NCBI GenBank assembly: GCA_948847595.1
Contig: CAQOGY010000007.1
Coordinates: 62,001-126,000 of the forward strand
Origin: an uncultured Bacteroides sp.
GTDB lineage: Bacteria > Bacteroidota > Bacteroidia > Bacteroidales > Bacteroidaceae
Direction: 5' to 3'
Length of the DNA: 64,000 bases
The position numbers and the translations under genes are program-made. This document shows, piece by piece, positions 9,761 to 19,434 of the stretch (the first letter of the stretch is position 1; each line of letters opens with the position of its first letter). The notes beneath the pieces were generated by a model. The model had not been told where the DNA came from. It saw only the letters and a program-made list of their open reading frames with translations, and did not search any database.

Positions 9761-11143
9761 ATGAAAAGTTATAATAAAAAGTTTGTCTATTTTATATGTT
9801 TAGTCTCTGCGATGGGCGGACTTCTCTTCGGCTACGACTGGGTGGTGATAGGGGGAGCGAAGCCTTTCTACGAACTCTATTTCGATATTGCCGATGTACC
9901 CGCCATGCAGGGACTTGCCATGAGCGTGGCTTTGCTCGGTTGTTTGATTGGCGCTATGGTGTCAGGCATGATGGCAGACCGTTATGGACGTAAGCCTCTC
10001 CTGATAATTTCTGCTTTCATATTCTTGTCTTCAGCTTATGCTACCGGAGCGTTTTCCGTATTTAGTTGGTTTTTGGCAGCCCGTTTCATGGGCGGTATCG
10101 GAATCGGAATCGCTTCGGGACTTTCTCCCATGTATATTGCCGAAGTAGCTCCTACGTCAATTAGGGGAAAACTCGTTTCGCTGAATCAATTGACGATTGT
10201 ACTCGGTATCCTGGGCGCTCAAATCACTAACTGGCTGATTGCAGAACCTATTCCTACAGAGTTTTCTCCTGTGGATATTTGTGCTTCATGGAACGGGCAG
10301 ATGGGATGGCGATGGATGTTCTGGGCGGCTGCCTTTCCTGCGGCGATATTCTTGTTGTTGGCATGCTTCATCCCCGAAAGTCCCCGCTGGCTGGCGATGA
10401 AAGGAAAAGAAGAGAAAGCATGGAATGTGCTTAGTAAAATAGGCGGTGACGATTATGCCGAACAGGAACTTCGTCTGGTGGAAGAAACCGGTTCTTCGAA
10501 GTCGGAAGGAGGATTGCGGTTATTATTCAGTCGCCCGTTCCGCAAAGTACTTGTTCTTGGCATTATTGTGGCGGTGTTCCAGCAATGGTGCGGTACGAAT
10601 GTTATCTTTAATTATGCGCAGGAGATATTCCAGTCTGCAGGATATTCGTTGGGAGATGTTCTCTTTAATATTGTAGTGACAGGTGTGGCGAATGTAATCT
10701 TTACTTTTGTGGCTATCTATACAGTTGAACGTTTGGGACGTCGCGTCTTGATGCTGTTGGGAGCCGGAGGGCTGTCAGGCATTTATCTCATTCTTGGCAC
10801 TTGCTATTTCTTCGAAGTAAGCGGATTCTTTATGGTGGTACTCGTCGTTTTGGCTATCGCTTGCTATGCGATGTCTCTAGGGCCTATCACTTGGGTATTG
10901 CTTGCCGAAATCTTCCCTAACCGGGTGCGTGCCGTTGCGATGGCAACCTGTACGTTTGCTTTGTGGGTAGGTAGTTTCACGCTGACATATACTTTCCCGT
11001 TACTGAATGATTTATTGGGAAGCAGCGGTACATTCTGGATTTATGCAGCCATTTGTGCTGTCGGCTACCTGTTCTTCTTTCGTGCGTTGCCCGAAACGAA
11101 AGGCAAATCACTGGAAGCATTGGAAAAGGATTTAATCAAATAA
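9761..11143 (+). CDS. sugar porter family MFS transporter
   Basis: This 460 aa inner-membrane protein has 12 predicted transmembrane segments and sugar-porter signatures: FGYDWVVIGG in TM1, DRYGRKP after TM2, PESPRWL before the central loop, ERLGRRVL in the second half, and PETKGKSLEALE at the C-terminus. It resembles XylE/GLUT-type proton symporters and should import the monosaccharide released by the preceding GH2 enzyme. Only 40 bp separate it from the GH2 gene, and its leader and first five codons nearly copy those of that gene. Confidence 0.92.
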   Translation: MKSYNKKFVYFICLVSAMGGLLFGYDWVVIGGAKPFYELYFDIADVPAMQGLAMSVALLGCLIGAMVSGMMADRYGRKPLLIISAFIFLSSAYATGAFSVFSWFLAARFMGGIGIGIASGLSPMYIAEVAPTSIRGKLVSLNQLTIVLGILGAQITNWLIAEPIPTEFSPVDICASWNGQMGWRWMFWAAAFPAAIFLLLACFIPESPRWLAMKGKEEKAWNVLSKIGGDDYAEQELRLVEETGSSKSEGGLRLLFSRPFRKVLVLGIIVAVFQQWCGTNVIFNYAQEIFQSAGYSLGDVLFNIVVTGVANVIFTFVAIYTVERLGRRVLMLLGAGGLSGIYLILGTCYFFEVSGFFMVVLVVLAIACYAMSLGPITWVLLAEIFPNRVRAVAMATCTFALWVGSFTLTYTFPLLNDLLGSSGTFWIYAAICAVGYLFFFRALPETKGKSLEALEKDLIK

Positions 11144-11206
11144 AAAATAACAGGTTGGCAAATTAACAAGTAAGTAAATAGGTATTGGATACCATCATCA
11201 ATCAGG

Positions 11207-11230
11207 CAGGGAGAATGTAAAATCTCCCTG
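11207..11230 (+). terminator. intercistronic hairpin
   Basis: An 8-bp perfect stem CAGGGAGA / TCTCCCTG has an 8-nt loop in the 157-bp gap between the MFS and DUF5107 genes. No clear T-run follows, so it may be a processing or attenuation hairpin rather than a full terminator. Confidence 0.5.
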
Positions 11231-11300
11231 TCCCTGACCCTCTTTATCTCTTGATTTCTTTGTCAATGAATAAAAAAACAAATTTATAATCAATAATACG

Positions 11301-14300
11301 ATGGTAAAAGCATGGAAAGAAAAGGTGGTTATTCCTACATATGAAGTAGGCAAACCGGAGAAGAATCCAATTTTCTTGGAGAAGCGCGTGTATCAAGGCA
11401 GCAGCGGGGTAGTTTATCCTTATCCTGTGATTGAATCGATGTCCGATGAGAAAGTGGATAAGGAATACAATGCTATTTTTATCGAAAACGAATACATTAA
11501 GGTCATGATTCTGCCCGAACTGGGCGGACGTGTACAGATGGCATATGATAAAATCAGGGAACGTCATTTCATTTATTATAATCATGTGATAAAGCCGGCT
11601 TTGGTAGGGCTTGCCGGACCGTGGATTTCAGGCGGCATTGAGTTTAACTGGCCTCAACATCACCGTCCCAGCACCTACATGCCCGTAGATACGACTATTG
11701 AAGAGAATACCGACGGTAGTGTCACGGTATGGGTGAATGAAATGGAACGTATGTTCCATCAGAAAGGAATGGCAGGTTTTACGCTTCGTCCCGGTCATGC
11801 GTTTCTTGAAATCAAAGGGGTGCTTTACAACCGTACCGAAGTGCCGCAGACCTTCCTGTGGTGGGCAAACCCTGCCGTAGCGGTGAACGACTACTATCAG
11901 AGCGTATTCCCGCCCGATATCAATGCTGTTTTCGACCATGGAAAGCGTGCCGTATCCAGTTTCCCCATCGCAACGGGTACTTACTACAAGATGGATTATT
12001 CTGCCGGAGTGGATATCTCGAACTATAAGAATATCAAGGTTCCTACTTCCTATATGGCCGTCAACTCCCGTTTTAACTTCGAGGGTGGATATGAGAACGA
12101 TACCCGTGCCGGCATGCTTCATGTAGCCAACCACCACATTTCTCCGGGCAAGAAACAGTGGACTTGGGGGAACGGTGATTTTGGCCGCGCATGGGACCGC
12201 AACCTGACAGACGAAGACGGGCCGTACATTGAACTGATGGCAGGCGTATATACCGAAAATCAACCGGACTTTACCTGGCTCCAACCTTACGAAGAAAAGA
12301 GCTTCGTTCAATATTTCCTGCCTTACCGGGAATTGGGAGTAGTGAAGAATGCCAGCAGGGATTTGTTGATGAATATTGAACCGGAAGGGGAGGACAGCGT
12401 TCGTTTCAAGATATTTGCTACTTCACGCCAGACGGTAAACGTCGTCTTGAAAGGTGAAGACGGGAAAATATATTATAGTAAGAAAGTGACTATCACCCCG
12501 GAAGAACTACTGGATGAAACAGTAAATGTGAAAGGTGAGAAACTCAACAAACTGATTCTTGAAATCACGGCAAACGGAAAGGAATTACTTTATTGGCATG
12601 CGGAACCGGAAGAAGTGAAGCCGATTCCCGACGCTGCTGAAGCAGCCCTGCTACCGGAAGAAATAAAGACTACCGAACAGCTTTATCTGACCGGCTTGCA
12701 TTTGGAACAGTACAGACACGCCACATACAATCCCGTAGAATACTACGAAGAAGCATTGCGCCGTGACCCGATTGATGTGCGTAATAATAACGCGCTTGGT
12801 CTGTGGTATATCCGTAAAGGCCGTTTCCATAAAGCGGAGCAATACTTGCTTACAGCCGTAAAGACTTTACAGAAACGTAATCCGAATCCATACGATGGAG
12901 AACCGATTTATAATCTCGGTCTTGCCCTGAAATATCAGGGACGTTACAATGACGCTTACGACCGTTTTTATAAATCTTGTTGGAATGCCGCCTGGCAGGA
13001 TGCGGGATACTTTGCCTGCGCGCAGATTTCTATCCTACAGAATCGTTTGGAGGATGCACTGGACGAAATAGACCGTTCGCTTATCCGCAACTGGCATAAT
13101 CATAAAGCCCGTGCTCTGAAAACTGCTATTCTCCGCCGGATGGACAAAACCGAAGAAGCCCTGCAACTGATTGAAGATTCATTGGCTATTGATAAATTCA
13201 ACTTTGGCTGTCGTTATGAGAAGTACCTGATTACGAACGTAGCCGATGAACTGGCTGTTATGAAAGAGATGATGCGTGGCGAACCTCACAACTATGATGA
13301 AATAGCTCTCGACTATTGTGCCGCAGGTTGTTGGCAGGAAGCTGCTTCCTTATGGAATATAGCCATTGCCGAAGGTATCGTTACTCCGATGACTTACTAT
13401 TATCTGGGTTGGTGTCTGCACCAGGGAGGGCTGCCCGGAGTGAAACAAGCATTTGACGACGCAGTCAAGGCATGTCCCGATTACTGTTTCCCCAACCGGT
13501 TGGAAGCAATTCTTGCCTTGCAATGTGCCATGGAACAAAACCCGGACGATGCAAGAGCTCCTTACTATTTGGGCAATCTTTACTACGACAAGCGCCAGTA
13601 CGACTTGGCTATGAAGGCATGGGAAACTTCCGCAAGACTGGACGATAGCTTCCCGACTGTATGGCGTAACCTGGCTCTGGTATTCTTCAATAAGAAAAAT
13701 GAGGAAGCAAAAGCCATCGAGTGTATGGAACGAGCTTTTTGTCTTGACCCAACCGACGCACGTATCTTGATGGAACTCGACCAACTTTACAAACGTGTCC
13801 GTCGTTCACACAAAGAGCGTCTTGCTTTCCTACAACTATATCCTGATTTGATTAAGCAGCGTGATGACCTGATACTGGAAGAAATCACCTTGTTGAATCA
13901 GACAGGAGAGTACGAAAAGGCGAAATCGGTATTGGATGCACATAACTTCCACCCTTGGGAGGGTGGTGAAGGAAAAGTGCCTGCCCAATATCAACTGGCT
14001 CGTGTGGAATTGGCAAAGAAAGCATTAGCTGCCGGTGATAATAAAGAAGCAATATCATTATTGGAAGAATGCCTGGAATATCCGCATCATCTTGGTGAAG
14101 GCAAATTGTATAGTGCACAGGAAAACGATTTTTACTACTTTCTGGGTTGTGCCTACGAAGGATTGGGACAACAGGACAAGGCTGCGGAATGTTGGGAACA
14201 GGCAATCATTGGACCTACCGAACCGGCTGCCGCCATGTACTACAACGATGCAAAACCCGATAAAATATTCTATCAGGGTCTGGCATTATTGAAGCTCGGG

Positions 14301-14582
14301 CGTATGGATGAGGCTAACGGTCGCTTTCATAAATTGACCTCTTACGGCGAAAAACACTTGTTTGACAAGATTAAAATGGATTATTTTGCAGTATCTCTAC
14401 CCGACTTGTTGATTTGGGAGGATGACTTGACGATAAGGAACGTAATTCACTGCAAATATATGATGGCATTAGGATATTGGGGACTGAACCAGAAGGAGAA
14501 ATCCGTCCGGTTATTAAGTGAGATAGAAAGATTGGATATTAATCATCAGGGGATTCAGGCTTTCCGGAACCTGATAGGATAG
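11301..14582 (+). CDS. DUF5107 and tetratricopeptide-repeat protein
   Basis: This 1093 aa protein has no signal peptide and is probably cytoplasmic. Residues about 40-340 match the DUF5107 type, with VMILPELGGRVQMAYDK and GPWISGGIEFNWPQHHRP, motifs reminiscent of galactose-mutarotase-like sandwiches (inference). From about 470 to the end it is helical with many TPR-like repeats (for example ARAPYYLGNLYYDKRQYDLAMKAWETS, cut here by region 750-780). Its position after a GH2 and a sugar porter suggests handling of the imported sugar or glycoside, perhaps as an enzyme with a protein-interaction tail. The exact function is unknown. Confidence 0.85.
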   Translation: MVKAWKEKVVIPTYEVGKPEKNPIFLEKRVYQGSSGVVYPYPVIESMSDEKVDKEYNAIFIENEYIKVMILPELGGRVQMAYDKIRERHFIYYNHVIKPALVGLAGPWISGGIEFNWPQHHRPSTYMPVDTTIEENTDGSVTVWVNEMERMFHQKGMAGFTLRPGHAFLEIKGVLYNRTEVPQTFLWWANPAVAVNDYYQSVFPPDINAVFDHGKRAVSSFPIATGTYYKMDYSAGVDISNYKNIKVPTSYMAVNSRFNFEGGYENDTRAGMLHVANHHISPGKKQWTWGNGDFGRAWDRNLTDEDGPYIELMAGVYTENQPDFTWLQPYEEKSFVQYFLPYRELGVVKNASRDLLMNIEPEGEDSVRFKIFATSRQTVNVVLKGEDGKIYYSKKVTITPEELLDETVNVKGEKLNKLILEITANGKELLYWHAEPEEVKPIPDAAEAALLPEEIKTTEQLYLTGLHLEQYRHATYNPVEYYEEALRRDPIDVRNNNALGLWYIRKGRFHKAEQYLLTAVKTLQKRNPNPYDGEPIYNLGLALKYQGRYNDAYDRFYKSCWNAAWQDAGYFACAQISILQNRLEDALDEIDRSLIRNWHNHKARALKTAILRRMDKTEEALQLIEDSLAIDKFNFGCRYEKYLITNVADELAVMKEMMRGEPHNYDEIALDYCAAGCWQEAASLWNIAIAEGIVTPMTYYYLGWCLHQGGLPGVKQAFDDAVKACPDYCFPNRLEAILALQCAMEQNPDDARAPYYLGNLYYDKRQYDLAMKAWETSARLDDSFPTVWRNLALVFFNKKNEEAKAIECMERAFCLDPTDARILMELDQLYKRVRRSHKERLAFLQLYPDLIKQRDDLILEEITLLNQTGEYEKAKSVLDAHNFHPWEGGEGKVPAQYQLARVELAKKALAAGDNKEAISLLEECLEYPHHLGEGKLYSAQENDFYYFLGCAYEGLGQQDKAAECWEQAIIGPTEPAAAMYYNDAKPDKIFYQGLALLKLGRMDEANGRFHKLTSYGEKHLFDKIKMDYFAVSLPDLLIWEDDLTIRNVIHCKYMMALGYWGLNQKEKSVRLLSEIERLDINHQGIQAFRNLIG

Positions 14583-14615
14583 GAACATTATTAGGGAAGT
14601 ACAAATTCTCGAGTA

Positions 14616-14699
14616 TTCTCACTACTATGAGAAAAAATACTCATAGTAGTGAGAACTTTTTCTCATTGCAATGAGAATTTTTTCCCATCGTGGTGAGAA
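14616..14699. repeat. array of four 22-bp-spaced dyad repeats (array 1)
   Basis: Four 18-bp units start at 14616, 14638, 14660 and 14682, exactly 22 bp apart: TTCTCACTACTATGAGAA, TACTCATAGTAGTGAGAA, TTCTCATTGCAATGAGAA and TTCCCATCGTGGTGAGAA. Unit 2 is the reverse complement of unit 1 at 17 of 18 positions, and unit 3 is a perfect palindrome. A/T-rich 4-nt spacers separate them. The array lies between convergent 3' ends, so units 1 and 2 could fold as a terminator, but the regular pitch is not explained by that. Confidence 0.9.
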
Positions 14700-14754
14700 T
14701 AATCCCTTGTCTGAGTAGGCTGTGGCTAGCTTTTTTTCGTTAGTTATCCGTAAG

Positions 14755-15906
14755 TTACGGCACGAACTTTATGTACACAGGCTTGTCTACTTTAATATCC
14801 TTCTGTATATCGGTCAATAATCCCGTATCCGCATCCCTTTCATAAACCTGAATCGCATTACTATCCCTGCAAGCCACCAACAGATATTTTCCATTCGGTG
14901 TAATGATGAAGTTGCGCGGATGAACCCCTGTCAGTTGATAACCTGTTTTCGTTAACTTCCCGTTTTCGGAGTCGATACGGAAGATAGCGATACCGTCCGC
15001 CTTCAACCGGTTACTGGCATATAGAAACTTTCCGTCCGGGCTGATATGAATATCGCCGCTTCCTTTTGCTCCGACTGTGTCGGCGGCTATTGTCTGAATC
15101 TCTTTCAAGTTTCCATCCTTATATTCGAAAGCGATTACCGTGCCCGAAAGTTCGTTTATCAGATAAGCATAGTTGCCATTCGGGGCAAATGTCAGATGCC
15201 GGGGGCCTGAACCTGCTTTCACTTCAAAGGCGGCAGGAGAGCCTTCTTTGAGGAAGCTTTCTTTGTTCTCTGCATCCGCTTCCGGGTGAATGATAAACTT
15301 ATGTATCTGGTCTGTCCCTAAATTATCGGCAAATAGGTATTTACCATCCGGCGTGATACGGACACAATGCAAGTGTGACTTTTCCTGCCGTTCTTTGTCA
15401 GCTCCCGAACCTTCGAATTTTATAATATCGGAAGCGGGCAGGAGTGTACCATCTTTTGCAATGGGAAAAACGGAGATACTCCCGCCACTATAATTGGCGG
15501 TTATCACATTCTTTCCATTCGTAATGATATAGCAAGGGTCTTCACCGCCGGTCTTCTGTGAGTTCAGTAATTTGAAAGTCCCTTTTTCTTTATCGAAGGC
15601 AAATGCGTTGGCGGCAGCCTGTTCATTATTGAACTCACTGACTGCATACACAAATTTTCCGTCGGCAGAAGGTACGAGATAAGAGGGATTTTCTACTTCT
15701 GCTTCACTGAGTGCAGTGGCTGTCCCGGTTTCTTCATCGAAACGGAAACTGTAAATTCCTTTACTGTCTCCTGCGGTATATGTACCTACGAGCATTGTTA
15801 ACTCTTGATTCACTGGTTCGGAACTTTCCGTCCGGGCAGCTTTTTTTGATGTGCAACTGATAGTGGTCATACTGATTATACAGATAGTGGCGATAAATTT
15901 TATCAT
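14755..15906 (-). CDS. lactonase-family (YbhE-type) beta-propeller lipoprotein
   Basis: This 383 aa protein has a lipoprotein signal (SMTTISC, Cys near residue 18) followed by a seven-bladed propeller of the 6-phosphogluconolactonase/YbhE family. Repeated blade motifs include PSADGKFVYAVSEF, RITPDGKYLFADNLG, HISPDGKFLYASNR and ITPNGKYLLVACRDS. Cytosolic YbhE acts on 6-phosphogluconolactone; a lipid-anchored copy must do something else in the envelope, perhaps opening sugar lactones. It lies 23 bp downstream of the GH3 gene and is probably cotranscribed. Confidence 0.85.
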   Translation of the reverse strand: MIKFIATICIISMTTISCTSKKAARTESSEPVNQELTMLVGTYTAGDSKGIYSFRFDEETGTATALSEAEVENPSYLVPSADGKFVYAVSEFNNEQAAANAFAFDKEKGTFKLLNSQKTGGEDPCYIITNGKNVITANYSGGSISVFPIAKDGTLLPASDIIKFEGSGADKERQEKSHLHCVRITPDGKYLFADNLGTDQIHKFIIHPEADAENKESFLKEGSPAAFEVKAGSGPRHLTFAPNGNYAYLINELSGTVIAFEYKDGNLKEIQTIAADTVGAKGSGDIHISPDGKFLYASNRLKADGIAIFRIDSENGKLTKTGYQLTGVHPRNFIITPNGKYLLVACRDSNAIQVYERDADTGLLTDIQKDIKVDKPVYIKFVP

Positions 15907-15929
15907 ATGGGTTGTTTTTGTATTGATTA

Positions 15930-18770
15930 TTACTTTTTTAATTGAGGTAGTTTTACCTCTGCTATCCCTACCCGGTCACTACCTAATACAATGCGTAAAT
16001 CGCTGGCGGTAGTACCTTTGAAACGGAAGTCCAACAGTTTGTTGTACTCTTTCACAGTGCCGGAATATACAGTGAGGAATTGCCCGCCGCCACCGGATAG
16101 TTGTATCTCGAAGTCTGTCTCCAGTCCGTTCTCGCGGGAGAAGGCAATGGATACCCCGTCTATTTTGGCTCCGTTCTGCAAGGCAAAGGTAATGTAATCT
16201 CCTTTATTGCCTTTCCAGGACGTAGTTAAATTATTATCAATTACCTTATCGGCTGTTTCTGCGTTGGTGCTGGCGCTGACAGGACTACTGTCTTTGGTAG
16301 TGTTTGCAGCAGGTGTTTGCCCCCGTTCAACAACAGTCAGCGTTCCGTTCAGGCGAATATCCGTAGAAGAGGCTCCTGCCATCAGTGTGAAATCACCCGG
16401 TTCTACTACCCAATGCATATCTGCATTCAATAACTCCAGTGCCTTGCGGTCGACGGGGAAAGTGATTTCTTTTGTCTCGCCCGGTTTCAGATGTACCCGT
16501 TCAAATCCGGCGAGGTTCTTCTCATAAGTAGTGACGCTGCTCAGTACATCACGCACATACAGTTGCACTACTTCGTCTCCTGCCCGTTTTCCGGTATTGG
16601 TCACTTTACAAGAGACATAAGTCTTTTGGTTGGGAGTGATAATGGCCGGAGAGATTTTCAAGTCGGAATATTCGAAAGTGGTATAACTTAGCCCGTATCC
16701 GAAAGGATATAATGCACCGTTGGCGCGAGACATATTGCCGTCCGCTCCCGGATTTTTACCGCCGTCAATCTGGGAAGAGGGTTTGCAAGGGAAGTTGAAG
16801 GGTATTTGACCTACGGTTTTGGGGAAAGTTACAGTCAGTTTACCACCGGGATTATAATCTCCAAAGAGTATATCTGCTACTGCTATCCCACCTTTAGCCC
16901 CCGGATACCATGCTTCAAGAATAGCCGGGACAAACTTGTTCGCCCAATTGATAGATAAGGGACGTCCGTTGATAAGAACCAGCACGACAGGCTTGCCGGT
17001 AGCCACTACCGCTTTTAGTAAATCGAGTTGGCGGCCGGGTAAGTCGAGACTGCTGCGGGATTTGTTTTCCCCGCACGTGCGTTGTCCGCCACCTAACACT
17101 ACGACAGCTACATCTGCCTGTTTTGCCTGACTGACAGCTTTATCTATTTCTTTTTGCTCTTCATCCGTCAGAGGATAGTCAATCAATTCGGATTCCGGCC
17201 AGTTGGCATCTACCAGGTCGCAGCCTTTCGTATAAAGTACATCCGCTTTGCCTTTCATCTTTTCCTGAATACCTTTTAGGACAGAAGTAACCTCTACTGC
17301 TAAAGGACCGTAATGAGTCAGCGCATACGAACGTTCATCCGCATTCGGCCCGCAGACTGCTATCTTTCGGATACTAGAAGCATCTAGTGGCAACACATTC
17401 TTATCATTTTTCAAGAGTACGATAGATTCACGGGAGGCTTGCAGAGCGACTTCCTCGTTTTCTTTCTTTTCTACTTCTTCATCCGCTCCTTTCAAATCAG
17501 TCTGATAAGGATTATCGAACAAGCCGACAAGGAACTTCACTCTCAGAATATCACGTACACGGTCATTGATGACTTCTTCGCTCAATCCGCCTTCTTTCAC
17601 CAGCTCCCTCAACGGCAATACATACGAATCCGGCGAGCGGAACGTACAACGCACATTCAGTCCGGCTTCCACACTTTGGCGAACAGCTTCTTTCATATCT
17701 TTGGCAGTCCCGTGTTTGGTATAAAGATATTCTACGGCATCACTGTCCGAAACTACATACCCACGGAATCCCATTTCACCGCGCAAGCGGGTAGTCAGCC
17801 AGTAATAGCTGCTCTGAATCGGAAAGCCGTCATAGTCATTATAAGAACTCATCACACCAAGCAATCCCGCTTCACGGATAACTCTTTTGAAAGGATAGGC
17901 ATGGAGCATCTCCACTTCGCGCGGTGACATCTGCGGGTCTACACGAGCCATTCCTTCGCGTGCTCCTTTGTTGTTGCTATAAGCGATAAAGTGTTTTCCG
18001 GTAGCTGCTACCTGGTGATTGTGCTGCATGCCTTTCACCATTTCTATTCCTAATTCCGCAACCAGATAAGGAGATTCCCCATATACTTCTTCATAGCGTC
18101 CCCACCGCTGGTCGCGTCCTACATCGAGTATCGGGGCATATACATTGGTATATCCCAGCATGCGGGCTTCACGTCCGGTAATCATTCCTACCTGGTGAAT
18201 AAGTTGCCGGTTCCATGTATGTCCCAATCCCAGTTGGGTCGGAAAATTGGTAGCCTTATAACTCTCCACTCCGCGAATTCCCTCGTTGGTAAAGTCCGTA
18301 GGAATCCCGAGCCGTGTTTCTTCAACGAAGAAACGTTGTACTTCATTCAGCGCCCAGGCATGTTTGGAAGCCGGCCATACATATTCGTTGTCCGACGGTG
18401 GAAGCCCCCATTGTTGGAAGCCGTTCAGATGTTCGTCGATGGCACCGATGCCGTCTTTCCAGAGTAGGCTTTTCCATTCGGGAGTAGGCAAATCATCTTT
18501 CAACACCCGTTTATATCCGTATAGAGTCACCATCTGGCAGGTTTTCTCTTCCAATGTCATCCGGCTGAGCAAATCTTCTATACGTGCATCGATAGGTGCC
18601 GTCGGGTCTTCGTAGATATCTTTGACACCGTTCTTGTTGAAATCTATCCATCCTTTCTTGTACATTTCCGTACGGACGGGTTTATAAACATCAGGTATTC
18701 TAGTCGTTTTCTGTGCTGGGAGGAGTGCACAACTTCCTAGAAATAAGCTGGTAAGTAAAGGTTTCTTCAT
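15930..18770 (-). CDS. GH3-family beta-glycosidase, secreted
   Basis: This 946 aa protein has a signal peptide to about PAQ20. The GH3 barrel shows KHF (259-261) and nucleophile Asp342 in YVVSDSDAVEYL. The alpha/beta sandwich domain follows, with VVVLGGGQRTCGENKSRSSLDLPG, then a fibronectin III-like domain (PFGYGLSYTTFEYSD, TNTGKRAGDEVVQLYV). The last 120 residues look like an F5/8-type or related carbohydrate-binding sandwich (DNNLTTSWKGNKGDYITF). The family covers beta-glucosidase, xylosidase and related activities; the exact specificity is open. First gene of a two-gene minus-strand unit. Confidence 0.92.
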   Translation of the reverse strand: MKKPLLTSLFLGSCALLPAQKTTRIPDVYKPVRTEMYKKGWIDFNKNGVKDIYEDPTAPIDARIEDLLSRMTLEEKTCQMVTLYGYKRVLKDDLPTPEWKSLLWKDGIGAIDEHLNGFQQWGLPPSDNEYVWPASKHAWALNEVQRFFVEETRLGIPTDFTNEGIRGVESYKATNFPTQLGLGHTWNRQLIHQVGMITGREARMLGYTNVYAPILDVGRDQRWGRYEEVYGESPYLVAELGIEMVKGMQHNHQVAATGKHFIAYSNNKGAREGMARVDPQMSPREVEMLHAYPFKRVIREAGLLGVMSSYNDYDGFPIQSSYYWLTTRLRGEMGFRGYVVSDSDAVEYLYTKHGTAKDMKEAVRQSVEAGLNVRCTFRSPDSYVLPLRELVKEGGLSEEVINDRVRDILRVKFLVGLFDNPYQTDLKGADEEVEKKENEEVALQASRESIVLLKNDKNVLPLDASSIRKIAVCGPNADERSYALTHYGPLAVEVTSVLKGIQEKMKGKADVLYTKGCDLVDANWPESELIDYPLTDEEQKEIDKAVSQAKQADVAVVVLGGGQRTCGENKSRSSLDLPGRQLDLLKAVVATGKPVVLVLINGRPLSINWANKFVPAILEAWYPGAKGGIAVADILFGDYNPGGKLTVTFPKTVGQIPFNFPCKPSSQIDGGKNPGADGNMSRANGALYPFGYGLSYTTFEYSDLKISPAIITPNQKTYVSCKVTNTGKRAGDEVVQLYVRDVLSSVTTYEKNLAGFERVHLKPGETKEITFPVDRKALELLNADMHWVVEPGDFTLMAGASSTDIRLNGTLTVVERGQTPAANTTKDSSPVSASTNAETADKVIDNNLTTSWKGNKGDYITFALQNGAKIDGVSIAFSRENGLETDFEIQLSGGGGQFLTVYSGTVKEYNKLLDFRFKGTTASDLRIVLGSDRVGIAEVKLPQLKK

Positions 18771-18865
18771 AATATTTTTTTGTGTTAAGAATAAATTTAC
18801 CCCGTAAAGATAGTGCTTTGATATAATATTTGCTAACGTCTTTTCGTAATTTCGAAAACATTTCC

Positions 18866-18873
18866 TATCTTTG
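18866..18873 (+). promoter_or_regulatory. -7 promoter box for tmRNA
   Basis: TATCTTTG matches TAnnTTTG. It lies 52 bp before the mature 5' end, leaving a short precursor leader to be processed off. Confidence 0.65.
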
Positions 18874-18924
18874 TACCCTTGGAAAGCGTTCTGGACAATC
18901 GCTATTCTGTACGAATGATAATTT

Positions 18925-19318
18925 GGGGTTGACTGGATTTGACAGCGGGCAGAAATGGTAGGTAAGCATGCAGTGGGTCGGTAATTTCCACTTAAATCTC
19001 AGTTATCAAAATTTTATCTGGCGAAACTAATTACGCTCTTGCTGCTTAATCGAATCATAGTAGATTAGCTTAATCCAGGCACAAGGTGCCAGGACGAGAC
19101 ATCACTCGGAAGCTGTTGCTCCGAAGCGTTCCGGTTCAGTGGTGCAGTCACATCGGGGATAGTCAAAGGCGGCCTCGCACTTTTGATGAAACTTTAGAGG
19201 ATAAGGCAGGAATTGATGGCTTTGGTTCTGTTCCTACTCGAAAACTTAGGCAAAGATAAGCATGTAGAAAGCTTATGATTTCCTCGTTTGGACGAGGGTT
19301 CGATTCCCTCCAGCTCCA
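18925..19318 (+). ncRNA. ssrA: tmRNA
   Basis: Transfer-messenger RNA rescues stalled ribosomes. The 5' end GGGGTTGACTGG pairs with the 3' end CAGCTCC to form the acceptor stem, and the T-arm GGTTCGATTCC precedes it. The tag frame at 19020-19049 is GGC GAA ACT AAT TAC GCT CTT GCT GCT TAA, giving GETNYALAA, the Bacteroides-type degradation tag. The 3' CCA is not encoded (ACAA follows). A minus-strand frame of 62 codons across the 3' end is spurious. Confidence 0.97.
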
Positions 19319-19333
19319 CAATTATTAGAAATG

Positions 19334-19367
19334 GAGGATGTTTTAGAAAGACATCCTCTTCTTTTTT
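19334..19367 (+). terminator. terminator of tmRNA
   Basis: The 8-bp stem GAGGATGT / ACATCCTC with a 9-nt loop is followed by TTCTTTTTT, immediately downstream of the tmRNA. Confidence 0.9.
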
Positions 19368-19434
19368 GTAGTCAATTCTCACAGATAAAACATAATTTGG
19401 CGGAGAAATTTAATTCTGAAAAACATTATGTAAT

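Noticed and set aside
14616..14699. CRISPR-like array
   Set aside because: The repeats are 18 bp with 4-bp A/T spacers and internal dyads. There are no unique spacers and no cas genes. The same holds for 50603-50692.
19194..19382. Minus-strand 62-codon frame (VELEGIEPSSKRGNH region)
   Set aside because: It is antisense to the tmRNA 3' end, a well-known source of false protein calls.
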